Origin: Trichomonas vaginalis G3
Taxonomy: Eukaryota > Parabasalia > Trichomonadida > Trichomonadidae
Direction: 5' to 3'
DNA: 64,000 nucleotides
Assembly: GCF_026262505.1 (NCBI RefSeq)
Contig: NC_067203.1
Coordinates: 26,207,411-26,271,410, forward strand
Shown one piece after another: positions 39,347-49,900 of this stretch. The first letter of the stretch is position 1. Each line of letters opens with the position of its first letter. The notes beneath the pieces are model-generated. The model saw nothing but the letters and a program-made list of their open reading frames with translations. It made no database searches and was not told the DNA's origin. The position numbers and the translations under genes are program-made.

Positions 39347-40232
39347 ATGAAGCATTTAATACATGACGTAGATGAAGACATGAATGAAACTACAGACAAA
39401 CTTAACTCTTCTCTTATTCTTCCTTTCAGCAAAGATTATGAGTTCTGTTCAAATGGTGTGTATTTCTATTGTGGAAAGATGGGTTCAGGAAGACATTTAA
39501 CCTCATTCGTCATATACTCATAACAGAACGTTTAGGAAACGACTCTTATATGACCAAATCATTATATCAGCAACTTCAGACTCTATGGACTCAACAGCGA
39601 AAACATTTATGTCAAAAGTTCAAGCCTCTGTCGTTAAAGTTCCAGACAGTGAACTCATTGAATTTCTTCAACGTTACATTCGACGTAAGAGGAAATATTA
39701 TGCCATCGTTGAATTTATACAGTCAGGAATGCAAAAGACTTCTGAGGAGATGGAAAGAATTATTGACAAACACCACTTACGTCAATACTCAGGAGTTTAC
39801 GAATGAAACGACTTACAAACTACATTCTGTCAAAACTTTCAAAATACCCCTTCAAAAAATATCCTTCAAACACTCTGCTCGTTTGTGACGACTTCGCCGG
39901 AAAAGGTTTAGTGTCAAAACCAGACTCACCATTAGCTAACATCATTACTAAAGTCAGACATTACCACTTAACTGTAGCAATACTTATGCAAACATGGAGG
40001 TTTTTAGCTTTAAACATAAAACGTCTCATAACTGACTTCGTTATCTTTCAAGGTTTCTCACGCTTATGATATTGAACTCATTTGGAAACAGTCAGGTATA
40101 ACATTACCTTTTGAAGAAATTTGGGAAGCATATAAGTCTCTCATCTCTCCTCGTTCATACCTTGAGATTCATATCATGACTAATACCATTAAAGTCAAAA
40201 ATATTCCATGGGAACGACCAACATTGTTTTAA
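39347..40232 (+). pseudogene. A32/FtsK-like packaging ATPase, frameshifted
   Basis: The frame from the ATG at 39347 gives MKHLIHDVDEDMNETTDKLN and reaches the Walker A region VYFYCGKMGSG near 39465. Just there the frame slips by one base (one frame reads GSGR, the other RKTFNL), so the P-loop Lys is intact only across the slip. Later parts are AKTFMSKVQASVVKVPDSEL, Walker B NTLLVCDDFAGK near 39880, then SPLANIITKVRHYHLTVAIL and a C-terminus ending ERPTLF. Homologous to 14222-15114. It would drive genome packaging. Confidence 0.75.
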
Positions 40233-40489
40233 AGTTTAACCTTCAATTGACTGATGGTAAACAAATTCCATGCATCTCTGTCGCCATTTCTGTTAATATT
40301 TTTGCTGTCATTCATATCATCCACTTCCCCATCCGTTAGCTTTTGAGGATATGCGTTAGAATAGCTGTTCTTAAATGAAGGCTTTTCACCTTTGAGAGCA
40401 TAAACTCTATAACTTTCTGCATACTTTATGTTTGAACCTCCTGAGCCATCATTGACATAAATTTTTATAGGCTTCCACCCTTTGTTCAT
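40229..40489 (-). CDS. hypothetical protein, 86 aa
   Basis: Not recognised. A basic-acidic small protein starting MNKGWKPIKIYVNDGSGGSN, with beta-like and polar segments. Its stop overlaps the ATPase stop on the other strand in TTAA (40229-40232). Its start overlaps the upstream stop in ATGA (40486-40489). A degenerate copy lies near 47750-47950. Confidence 0.55.
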   Translation of the reverse strand: MNKGWKPIKIYVNDGSGGSNIKYAESYRVYALKGEKPSFKNSYSNAYPQKLTDGEVDDMNDSKNINRNGDRDAWNLFTISQLKVKL

Positions 40490-40629
40490 GTTCCTGCTTC
40501 TTCCTTAGCTCTTTTGTTCAGTAGTTCTACATCTTTATACACAGCACCTGTCTCAGTGAATTCAACAATATTTTCATTCGTTAGCTTTACATTCAAACCC
40601 TTGTCGAGTATATTGTTCATTTCATACAT
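40486..40629 (-). CDS. small hypothetical protein, 47 aa
   Basis: The ATG at 40629 (after CCTTTTAT) gives MYEMNNILDKGLNVKLTNEN, then IVEFTETGAVYKDVELLNKR and stop. I prefer this start to a longer TTG-initiated reading. It overlaps the next gene by ATGA. Role unknown. Confidence 0.45.
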   Translation of the reverse strand: MYEMNNILDKGLNVKLTNENIVEFTETGAVYKDVELLNKRAKEEAGT

Positions 40630-40654
40630 ATAAAAGGTTTTTATTCTATATGAA

Positions 40655-41270
40655 ATGAGAAGCAAATCCATCTTAGCTGGTGCCGTTAATGTTCCAATTG
40701 AACCAACATCAAATGTTGACTCACGAACGACAAACAATATTGTCATAAAGAACTATAGTTCAGAGTGTTTGAAAGAAAAAGAACCAGAGCTGAAATCCGT
40801 GAATTTAAACACAGCTTCAAACGCTAACGCTACATCAGATGTTAAGTTAGAGTATCCACCACTGGACCAAATTCTTTCAAGAGAAGCCAACGACAACCCT
40901 TACACAAATGTTCAAACAAATCCTTCAGATAACGTAGACCATTACCTTCTTCAGTTATACCAAACAATTTTACTCAAAGACGATAAGAAGCTTTTGACAA
41001 ATCTTATAAGCAAGAACCAAATAATTCTAACAAAGGAGGACCTTGAAAATGTTATCTCACGAATAACAGGGAAACAATGTGTCATTGACTATCTCGACCC
41101 TGAAATCGAATGCTGTGGTCAAACTCCACTATTCATGAAAATAGGTAAACATCCGCATCATTGAAACACCAGGAACTACAGGAGTTGAGTTTAAGTATAA
41201 ATATTCGAACGAGTATACAAAACTTTCAACAGAATATAAACTTTGCTTGAAATATGTTTTAGTAAATTAA
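40655..41270 (+). pseudogene. hypothetical protein with CCG block, one frameshift
   Basis: The ATG at 40655 opens 169 codons: a polar N-terminus (VDSRTTNNIVIKNYSSECLK), a helical part (DHYLLQLYQTILLKDDKKLL) and a C-terminal beta region with LDPEIECCGQTP. One base too many in an A-run near 41149 shifts the frame; the remaining 39 codons (IETPGTTGVEFKYKYSNEY, ending KYVLVN) are in the next frame. It corresponds to the gene at 18123-18725 of element 1. The stop overlaps the converging gene in TTAA. Confidence 0.5.
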
Positions 41271-41505
41271 AGCAATTTGTAATATCTATCCAAAACTTCT
41301 TCAACAGTATCGAACTCATCTTCATAATGCAAACCTAATCTTATTGACTTGGTGCAGTTTTCACTAACACAATATTTTTCTGTTCTCTTGACTGACATAA
41401 CTAATCATTTGTTTCATCAAACAGCAACAACCAAAGTTCATGACCTAATACATAACATTCATACTTTATATTTTTAGCTCTGAGTTCTCTTGTAAGCTGT
41501 TGCAT
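41267..41505 (-). pseudogene. hypothetical protein, one frameshift
   Basis: The ATG at 41505 reads MQQLTRELRAKNIKYECYVL, then GHELWLLLFDETN. A frame change follows, then VMSVKRTEKYCVSENCTKSI and a helical acidic end finishing RYYKLL at 41267. Two Cys spaced by four residues (CVSENC) could be half of a metal site. It overlaps the upstream gene by 40 nt. Unknown family. A degenerate copy is at about 47190-47430. Confidence 0.45.
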
Positions 41506-42242
41506 TTAATATTTTCTAAAAAGTCAACTTCAACAGTCATTCGCACTGGTGCCTTCAGTTCTACAGGCTCTCCTTGAAAGTCAACAAGTCTGAATTGCAT
41601 GTCTTTCAAATTATGAGGACTAATGCGAACCCATTTACCTAAATGAGTTGCTATGACAGGAACGTTTGGAATGAACATTGAATTGACTGCATAACAGAAG
41701 GATTTATATTCTACTGAACCTTTACTATTAACTCCTGAAATGCCTGTGACATTAGCTATTTTAGACTCAATGTATAAACAATTACCATAACATACGTATG
41801 GAACAGATTTCATCTCAATCGTTTTGTCAACACTTTTCAAAGGAAATGTCATATGGTATGCACCCAAAAGAAGTTGTACTCTATGACTCATTCGTGTTAT
41901 CTTAAACTCCTTCACATAACTGAACTTCAAAACTCCTGCAATAAGTTTAACATTCATTAAGTTTTCTTCGTTATCCTTGTTTATTGTAGTATTTATGAGA
42001 GCATTTAACACTCCAGCTAATGTTTCCATCTTATATTCTACATTATTGTGAAATCTTATTTCGTGCTTCTTTCCATCTATTTCAATCTCCATGAAATCTG
42101 TTTCATCTGTTATAACGAATGAAGCGATAGTATTGAAGTCAACCATTCTGAATGCAAGCGCCTCATTCTGTAGACCTAAGTTTGTTTGTAGCTTTACTGT
42201 CCCGTATTCGTTTGGGTCTGTACTTTGCAAATAGAACAACAT
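41466..42242 (-). CDS. structural-type Maverick protein, 258 aa
   Basis: The ATG at 42242 is chosen because it leaves the same 17-bp divergent spacer seen elsewhere. A beta-rich protein: LQSTDPNEYGTVKLQTNLGL, ITRMSHRVQLLLGAYHMTFP and PVRMTVEVDFLENIKC. The block SHRVQLLLGAY with the following VPYVCYGNCLYIES is a pattern I associate with conserved Maverick proteins of unknown, probably virion, function. It is the only large intact minus-strand gene of element 2. Part of its 3' half is repeated in degenerate form at 46975-47200. Confidence 0.55.
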   Translation of the reverse strand: MLFYLQSTDPNEYGTVKLQTNLGLQNEALAFRMVDFNTIASFVITDETDFMEIEIDGKKHEIRFHNNVEYKMETLAGVLNALINTTINKDNEENLMNVKLIAGVLKFSYVKEFKITRMSHRVQLLLGAYHMTFPLKSVDKTIEMKSVPYVCYGNCLYIESKIANVTGISGVNSKGSVEYKSFCYAVNSMFIPNVPVIATHLGKWVRISPHNLKDMQFRLVDFQGEPVELKAPVRMTVEVDFLENIKCNSLQENSELKI

Positions 42243-42259
42243 TTTATTCTCATTAAAAT

Positions 42260-45218
42260 ATGAGTATAGCTGCATATGCGTATGAAGCTGACAGAGCTAA
42301 ACGTTTATATTTTGGTCAATACTCTCTCACACTTACTGACAAATATATTGTTATCACTGATGGAAATACTGAGAAATACATAACATGGAAGGACTATGAA
42401 AAGTTTGACCCTATTTTAACTCCATGTACTATGCCGTTTATAAAGGACGGTGAAATTATTGAAAAAGATAATACAACCGTATATAGGTCTGTTTATGAAG
42501 CATTAGAATATATGTTGAATCATAACCCAAAAAGATTTGACCCAAGCACTACACCATGTGCAATGCCTTTTATTAAGGACGGTGAAATCGTAAGAGTTCC
42601 GGATTCAACGGTTTACACAGCTGTTCAAAACAGTTTACAAAACATTTTAGCGAATATCTTTAATTCAGAAACTACAGAAATAAAATTACCATATATAACA
42701 GATGCTAAAGAAATTAAATCAAAAACGACAACATTATTTACGTCACTTAATGATTTAATGACTTATATCATTAATATTCCTGCACCAACTACAGCATTTG
42801 ATCCAAACTCGACGGTTTGCAGTGTACCTTTCATAAATGACAGTTCATTAATTGCTTTAAGGGATTCAACAGTAAATGAATCATTAAAGGCGTCATTAAT
42901 GAAAATCATTGATTTTAACTCATTCACGAATACATATAATTCATTCATTAATGTTTCATATGCTTCTAAAGAAGGTGAGCCAAAAACTATTGATAAAGCG
43001 GTGTATGAAATAAAAGCATCAACGACGAAATTGAATTCGTTAACTTTTGACGGTGATAGTTTCGTTAATGACATAACATCGGGGAAAACAATTTTAACGA
43101 AAGAATACTTAAAATCTCATGTTAGTGAGTTCGTTGAAATTGAAAAAGAAGGTGGAATTAAATTCGATCCACTGAATTTCATTTTCAGCTTAGCGAATGC
43201 GGGTGTTAGTTTCGCTGAATGGACAACTATACAGAGTGAAATAAATGCAATATGGACGTTTTTGGGGTCAAAAGCGGGAATGGGAGCTTGTAAATGCTGC
43301 AAGAACATTAGGTGAAACAGGAAATTTTGTAGATGGTTTTAAAAGACTTGTTTCAAATGTTTTAACAAACACAAAGAAATTATTTAGATATACCGTACAT
43401 AACGGACGGATTTTCGAACAGATAGCAACAAACCCTCCGGTTATGGCTGCGTTGATGATGGTTAGAGATATAAAACCACGTAACGACGGGAACGAAGAAC
43501 ATGAACAACAGGATACTGGTCGGGTTATTCGAGACATTAAAAACGTGTATCCTGAAGTTATTGATTTATTTAGAGGAGTTAATGATTCAATTTCAAAACA
43601 TTCTATAACCCTCGATGAAGAGAATAAATTAACAGATTATATATTCGTCATTATTGCAGAATTAATGAAGAGAATAAATGAAAAAGGAATTGGTGATATC
43701 ATTAATGTCAGCGATGTAATGATGAAAAGAAATTTTGACTCATTATTTACAAAACCGAAAACAGAATATAGTCTTTATGACGTAATTACCGAATTAATGA
43801 AAAAGATTAATGATAATAAGAGTTCTGGCGGAAGAGTTGAATTAGAAGTGAATGATGTTAATGAGAAATTAGCCGAAAAAGCAGACAAAAATGAGCTTTT
43901 AGCTCTGAGTGATAAAGTCAAGAACCACGTTCATTATATAACTTCAGACGAACAGATTATAACGGACTACCATGGATATTTAACACGAAGTGATGAAGTG
44001 AAGACGGAAGACCCCAATGAAAGAAGATATAAATACATTCGTGCTAAAGGTTATGACATAAGCTGTACTGTACAGTATGACACAGGTAAAGCACAAGAAG
44101 CATTTAGTTATAACGATGAAATTTATGCCTCTACTTTCAATGTTAACGGTGTATTAGTTGAACCAAGATTTACTTTGAGAGTTAAGTCAAAAATAACGTT
44201 TGAAGATGCTATTAAAAGTAAAGCTGACAAAGTTGAACTTGAAGCAATGAACAAAGTTTTGAAATCTCATAAACACAACATCTCCGATATAAATGAACTT
44301 CAAGCTACATTAGACAGTAAAGCCGACAAGAACCATACACATAAATCCTTCACTACTGTTAGAGCAGACGACATAATATTGAACTATACCCTTGGTTCAA
44401 GTGCACCTTTAGAGAATCCAAGTACAAGCGTAAAAGATACACTAAACTCCTTAAATAGTAAATGTATGAACATTGAAGGTCATGTCAGAAACTTTGAAAC
44501 ACATGAACTACTAGCAATGTTAGATAAGAAAGCTGACAAAGAACATACACATAAATCCTTCACTACTGTTAGAGCAGACGACATAATATTGAACTATACC
44601 CTTGGTTCAAGTGCACCTTTAGAGAATCCAAGTACAAGCGTAAAAGATACACTAAACAATTTAGATAACAGATGTATGAACATTGAAGATCATGCCAGAA
44701 ACTTTGAAACACATGAACTACTAGCAATGTTAGATAAGAAAGAAGACAAAACAGAGCTTCAAACATTAAAGACTGAAATACTTCAAACATTATATCCTGT
44801 TGGTTCTATTTATACGTCAATGAACTCAACAAATCCAGCAAGTGTTTTAGGTTTTGGTGAATGGAAGCAGATTGTAGACAAATTCTTATACTGTGCTAGA
44901 TATTCAAAGACGGCAGGAGGTTCGAAGAAAATTAAAGAAGCAAACCTTCCACCGCACACTCAGACAGGAACTACAAACACAACAGGTAGTCATTCACATT
45001 CAATAACAAAAAGAGGTTATACAAATCTTGCAGCAGGTTCGGATAGACAGGGAATGAATAGATATGATATTTCAAGTGACCCAGTAGATTCAAGCGCAGG
45101 TATTTTCTGTGGAACCACAGGAAATCATTCACACACTTTCACAACAAATCCAACAGGCTCGGGTGCAGATTATATGCCACCATTTATGACTGTATTCGCA
45201 TGGTATAGAGTTCATTGA
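42260..45218 (+). pseudogene. long fibre protein with phage-tail-like tip, one frameshift
   Basis: The locus would encode about 985 residues. The N-terminal third has three repeats of the type FDPSTTPCAMPFIKDGEIV. The middle is helical, followed by a shaft with HNISDINELQATLDSKADKN and a 70-residue duplication (HTHKSFTTVRADDIILNYTL at about 44331 and 44541). The tip runs PVGSIYTSMNSTNPASVLGF to YMPPFMTVFAWYRVH. The tip pattern is shared with element 1, while the shafts and heads differ. A one-base slip near 43270-43310 breaks the frame. It is divergent from the 42242 gene. Confidence 0.75.
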
Positions 45219-45258
45219 ACGCGCTTGAGCCTTGAATAAAATCTTTAACTTTACATAA

Positions 45259-46283
45259 ATGAGCTTGAAAGAAGTATTCGAACAACATCCATGGAGGTCA
45301 TTTAAGAAGTTCAATGAAGCTGCAAAGAGTTGGGGATTTACTAACAGAACTGAAGTGAAAAGGTTCTTTGACAAAAATGTTGTACATCAAACAAAAATAA
45401 ACCCTTACGACTACTTTTTACCAATTTACTCCAACACTCCTGACGCATACCAATTTGACACTCTCATTCAAAGCAGAAAAGGAGGACATAAACCATTCCT
45501 CATCTTCATTAATGTTAACACTCGTAAAGCATATGCATATCCAATGAAAAAAGGAACTCGTGAAGTGTTAAGAGTTTTACAAAAGTTTGTAGCAGAACAT
45601 AGCCCAAGTACTTTAACATCAGACCAAGACAGTGCATACCTCAGCAATGAAATCACAGATTTTCTCATTAAGCATAACATAACTCACTACACTACTGAAG
45701 ACCATAACCATAACATACTCGGCATCATAAACCGCTTCATAAGAACGCTCAGAGATTTAAACAAGAGCGAGACTTTACCGAAGAAACAATGAAACATTTT
45801 CTCGAAGTATATAATTCCTCAACACATTCTACAACAGGACATACACCAAATTCAATGACACAACAACAAGAAGAAAAGTATATACAAAAGAAACGAAGCC
45901 AAACACAAAATATCAGAAATTCAACACAATTTACCCTCATTCCTGGTACAAAAGTTCGTGTAGTTCTTGACGACAAACCGTTGACAAAGAAACGTTTAAG
46001 GTTAAGTAGAAACTATTATATCGTAGACTCTACGCAAGGTAATGGATATCTTATAAAAGCTGCTGACGACTCTATTGCGTTTTACCCTCGACATAAATTA
46101 GTTGAAAGTAGTAATGGCAAACTTGCTGAAACCATTGACGAAGCAAAGCGAGGAGTGGTTATTGAAATACTTGGCTATAACATAAACGATGACACTTATA
46201 AAGTAAGATATGAAGGAGGCGTTGAAGATGTTATACCATCTAAGAACTTGAGAGAGTCAAAGCAACACATCTGGGACCATTAG
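45259..46283 (+). pseudogene. Maverick RVE-family integrase, one frameshift
   Basis: The N-terminal 60 residues hold a helical motif (WRSFKKFNEAAKSWGFTNRT). The catalytic core has D67 (AYQFDTL) and D122 (STLTSDQD); the third position, 36 residues on in NILGIINRF, is Asn158 instead of Glu or Asp. After RDLNK the frame shifts by one base (about 45770-45790) into KHFLEVYNSSTHSTTGHTPN, followed by an SH3-like and a chromo-like barrel (GVVIEILGYNINDDTYKVRY). A further possible tail (EYWKDKNKPERIRKFF) lies just beyond the stop in another frame. Confidence 0.8.
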
Positions 46284-46441
46284 AGCGGGAGTACTGGAAA
46301 GACAAAAATAAGCCAGAAAGAATAAGAAAATTCTTCTAAACTTTTTCATTAGATGTAAATCAGACATGAATGAGAACAGTCATGATATCATTAATGGTAC
46401 CATTTATTTTTGTCATAAATTTACACCAAAAATATATTTTA

Positions 46442-46488
46442 GGTGAAGAGGTGAGATCTCACCCGTTTTCTCACCTGTTTTCTCACCC
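46442..46488. repeat. GATC-centred hairpin
   Basis: GGTGAAGAGGTGAGATCTCA, then TTTTCTCACC and TTTTCTCACCC arms; almost identical to 34147-34193. A second small inverted repeat, GCCGCTAAGCGGC, follows at 46491. Confidence 0.65.
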
Positions 46489-46600
46489 TCGCCGCTAAGC
46501 GGCTCAGACCCTTTTCTCGTGAATTTTCATGAATTTCCTTAAGATAGAAAAAATAAAGTTAGTTTTATTTTTATTTATTTTTTTATTTTGTATGTAAAGA

Positions 46601-46791
46601 TATGATTTCAACAATCGGCACAACAGCAATTCAAGCCGCGACAACTACAACAGCACCAAACTCGTAGTTATGAATCCTACGTCAATGTTAGTAGAAAAAA
46701 AACTTCATTCCTTCTTCATATACTTTCGAAACAAAAATCCAGAAGATAAAGCAAGAACTGTTAACAAGTAATTTAGACTGTACCGCACAGG
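46601..46791 (+). pseudogene. partial ORF cut by assembly gap
   Basis: An ATG at 46601 after a long T-rich leader starts MISTIGTTAIQAATTTTAPN. A frame change gives MNPTSMLVEKKLHSFFIYFR, and the sequence ends in N at 46792. Unknown family. Confidence 0.3.
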
Positions 46792-46816
46792 NNNNNNNNN
46801 NNNNNNNNNNNNNNNN
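46792..46816. other. assembly gap (25 N)
   Basis: A run of 25 N, same length as the one at 30432. Sequence on its right side has an unusual density of single-base differences. Confidence 0.95.
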
Positions 46817-46974
46817 ATGTTGATTTTTGTATTTGTTTTTTTTAGGCGCAAATTTGAGGTGTGAACATAGACTAGTCGTTATAAGAGGTAGTATTTTCTA
46901 TGGAGTTATCCTCATTTGAAATAATTATAGATAAAAACCTTTTATAGTGGTTTCAGATTGAATACGATAATTTA

Positions 46975-49900
46975 AGTTTTCACTGTTATGCAGCTTCAAC
47001 TTCGGGGATCGGTCAATTCCATTCCAAACGTTCCTGTCATAGCAACTCATTTAGGTAAATGGGTTCGCATTAGTCTCATAATTTGAAAGACATGCATTCA
47101 GACTTGTTGACTTTCAAGGAGAGCCTGTAGAACTGAAGGCACCAGTGCGAATGACATGTTGAAGTTGACTTTTTAGAAAAATATTAAAATGCAACAGCTT
47201 ACAAGAGAACTCAGAGCTAAAAATATAAAGTATGAATGTTATGTATTAGGTCATGAACTTTGGTTGTTGCTGTTTGATGAAAACAAATGAGTTAGTTATG
47301 TTCAGTCAAGAGCACAGAAAATATTGTTTAGTGGAAAACTGCCACAAAGTCAATAAGATTAGGTTTGCATTATGAAAGATGAGTTTCAATACTGTTGAGG
47401 AAGTTTTGGTATAGATATTACAAATTGCTAACCTTGAAATTTTTGACTGACGGCGCAAGCGCCCAAGATGGGCTCAAAGAGCCCTCCTGACCTGTTTAAT
47501 TTACTAAAACATATTTAAGACATAGTTTATAGTAAGTAGATAGTTTTGTATACTCGTTCGAATATTTATATCTTAAACTCAACTCCTTAGTTCCTGGTGT
47601 TTTCAATGATGCGGATGTTACCTATTTTCATTGAATAGTGGAGGTTTGACACATGTTGAGTTTGTTTAATTGTAAATTAGTTGATTACTAGAGACAGCTT
47701 GGTGTTTGTGGAATTACCCTGGACAAAGCTGGGGAAGAACAAGGGAAGTATTGACAAGGGGTGTTGCTATAATTATGTTAGATGATGGCTCAGGAGGGTT
47801 CAAACTAAGTTTGCAGAAAGTTATTAGAGTTTGCCTCTCAACAGGTGAAAAAAGGCCTTTCAATTGCATTTTAAGAACAGCTTATCGTATTTCAGGGTCG
47901 AGATAGCTCTTAATGACACACATTGTTACTATTACCTCCTCTGCTTAATTCGTAAGCTTAGAGATACATATTTTCAAGATCCTTGGGGGGATATATGTTA
48001 TTTGAGATTAAATTTGGTTTTACTTATCAGATTTTACGCAAACTTTTCTTATCTTGATGTCTTTTGAGATTAATTGAATTGTTTGGTATAACAAACAATG
48101 ATAAGAATGTAGTAATGGTCTAAAAATTGGACAGAGGCATTGGCGTTATCCTGAGGATTTGTTTGAGCATTTGTGTAATGTAGTTTGTTCGTTTGGCATT
48201 CTCTGAAAGAATTTTGGTCCAGTGTGATACTCTAAATTAACATCTGATGTCCATTGCCGTTTTGCCAAGCTTTTGAAGGCTGTGGTTTACATTCACTTGG
48301 TGGAAATTATCAGCTTCTGGTTCTTTTTTAATACCTTCACAATTGGGTTTAGCGTTTACTCGGTTCTGAACTTTTACCTAGTTTCTTATTTATGACAATA
48401 TTGTTGTTGGTGGCAGTATTTCGTTTTTGGGAGAGTTTTCATTTTAATATTTGATGTGTTGGGATTTCATTATTGGAACATTAACGGCACCAGAGCTTTT
48501 ACTAGATGGATTGAATGCTTCTCATTTTATATAGAATAGGGAAAACCCATTTTCACTAATGATAGGTGAAATTTGAGGTACAACCTTATAACGCGCGTCG
48601 AAGGTTTTGGGAATCGTAACAGCTAGTATAGAATGAAACTATTGTTGAATTTCGACCTTGAGACAGGAGTTGTGTATACAAGCATGCTAGAACTACATAC
48701 CGGTAATTCACACAAGAGCAAGGGAAGAACGAGGGCATTCGAACAAAGTGGTGAGTAGTCTATCAAAATTTATGTCAAATGATGGCTCAGGAGGGTTCAA
48801 ACATAAAGTATCGCAGAAAGTTCTAGAGTTTATGCTCTCCTAATGAAGGTGAAAAGCCTTCATGGAATCTTCGTGTTTAACAGCTTAATACTCATTGCTA
48901 AACACGTTCATAAATTGTCATTCCAATGTTAACTGAGATGGGGAAGTGGAATGATAATGAAATGACAGCAAAATATTAACCTGAAACTTTGAAGAAGAAA
49001 TTTTGAGCGAACAGAAGAGGTTCATCAGGGAATTTTGTGTAACTGTTTATCTAAATTTCTTTCAGATCAGGGCCGGAAATCTGAGACCGAGTTAAACTTT
49101 TAGAATTTTCTAGTCGATCATCGGTGTTATTCGGCTTACAGTTTTTCCAGGTGGTAATGTTTCTGCTTTAGTTGGAATTGGTTATAGCGGATATAAATAT
49201 GGTTTTTTTCTGAGACGTTTTAATGGTTATTAGTGCTTAGTTTGGCAACTGATAATGAATATCATGAGTAACCTTATGAACGTTACTAAGAGACTGGAGA
49301 GGATCTTTATGCTTCCCCAATTTCTTCAAAAGGTAATGGGTTATAAAATGCGGGTTCTGACTGTTCCTAAATGAGCTTCAAAATTCAATAGCGTGAGAAA
49401 ACGGATGTGAAAGATACACGAGGAGTCAGTTTGATGAGATACGCTTTTTGTAAATGGTTTAAAGCGAATGAAAACGCCCTATTGTTTTTGGCATCGTTTA
49501 ATTACGATCTATTGTTGCATGTTAATGTGTTTACAAATGTGTAATGTCTGACCGTTTTTTTACGTATTATGTATTATGCTTAGGTTTAATAGGTCTGAGT
49601 TTTCTGGGTTGATTGGATTATTATGGGACAGCTATAAGATTCGGTCTGTTTTCCGTTGTCAATAATCGAAGTCGTTCTTTTACAAACGAGCAGATGTTTG
49701 ACAGGATATTTTTCTTTCGGAAGGTTGGGGTAATTTTGAACTTGAAGATGTTTTGACCGGAATGTAGTTTGTAAGCTAGTTGTTGGCAGTCAATAGTAAA
49801 ACTACTGAGTATGAGTAAGTGGTGTTTGTCATAATTCTTTCCTCATCTCCTCTTCTAGAAGTCTTTTTGCATTCGGCTCGATCTGGGGTATGAACTCTGA

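Larger units (their letters stand above)
33674..46791. mobile_element. Maverick element 2 (left terminus to assembly gap)
   Basis: It starts with a variant of the 35-bp terminus (AGTGGGGCTTCCAGGC, ACTTCGTGCCTTCTAGCCC). About 55 bp of inner flank are shared with element 1 (GATGTTTAGTA, ATGAAGTTTTTATTCGGAAA). It then carries the large protein, minor capsid candidates, ATPase, fibre and integrase genes. The right terminus is not in the window; the element runs into the N gap, and an inverted degenerate copy follows. Confidence 0.75.
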
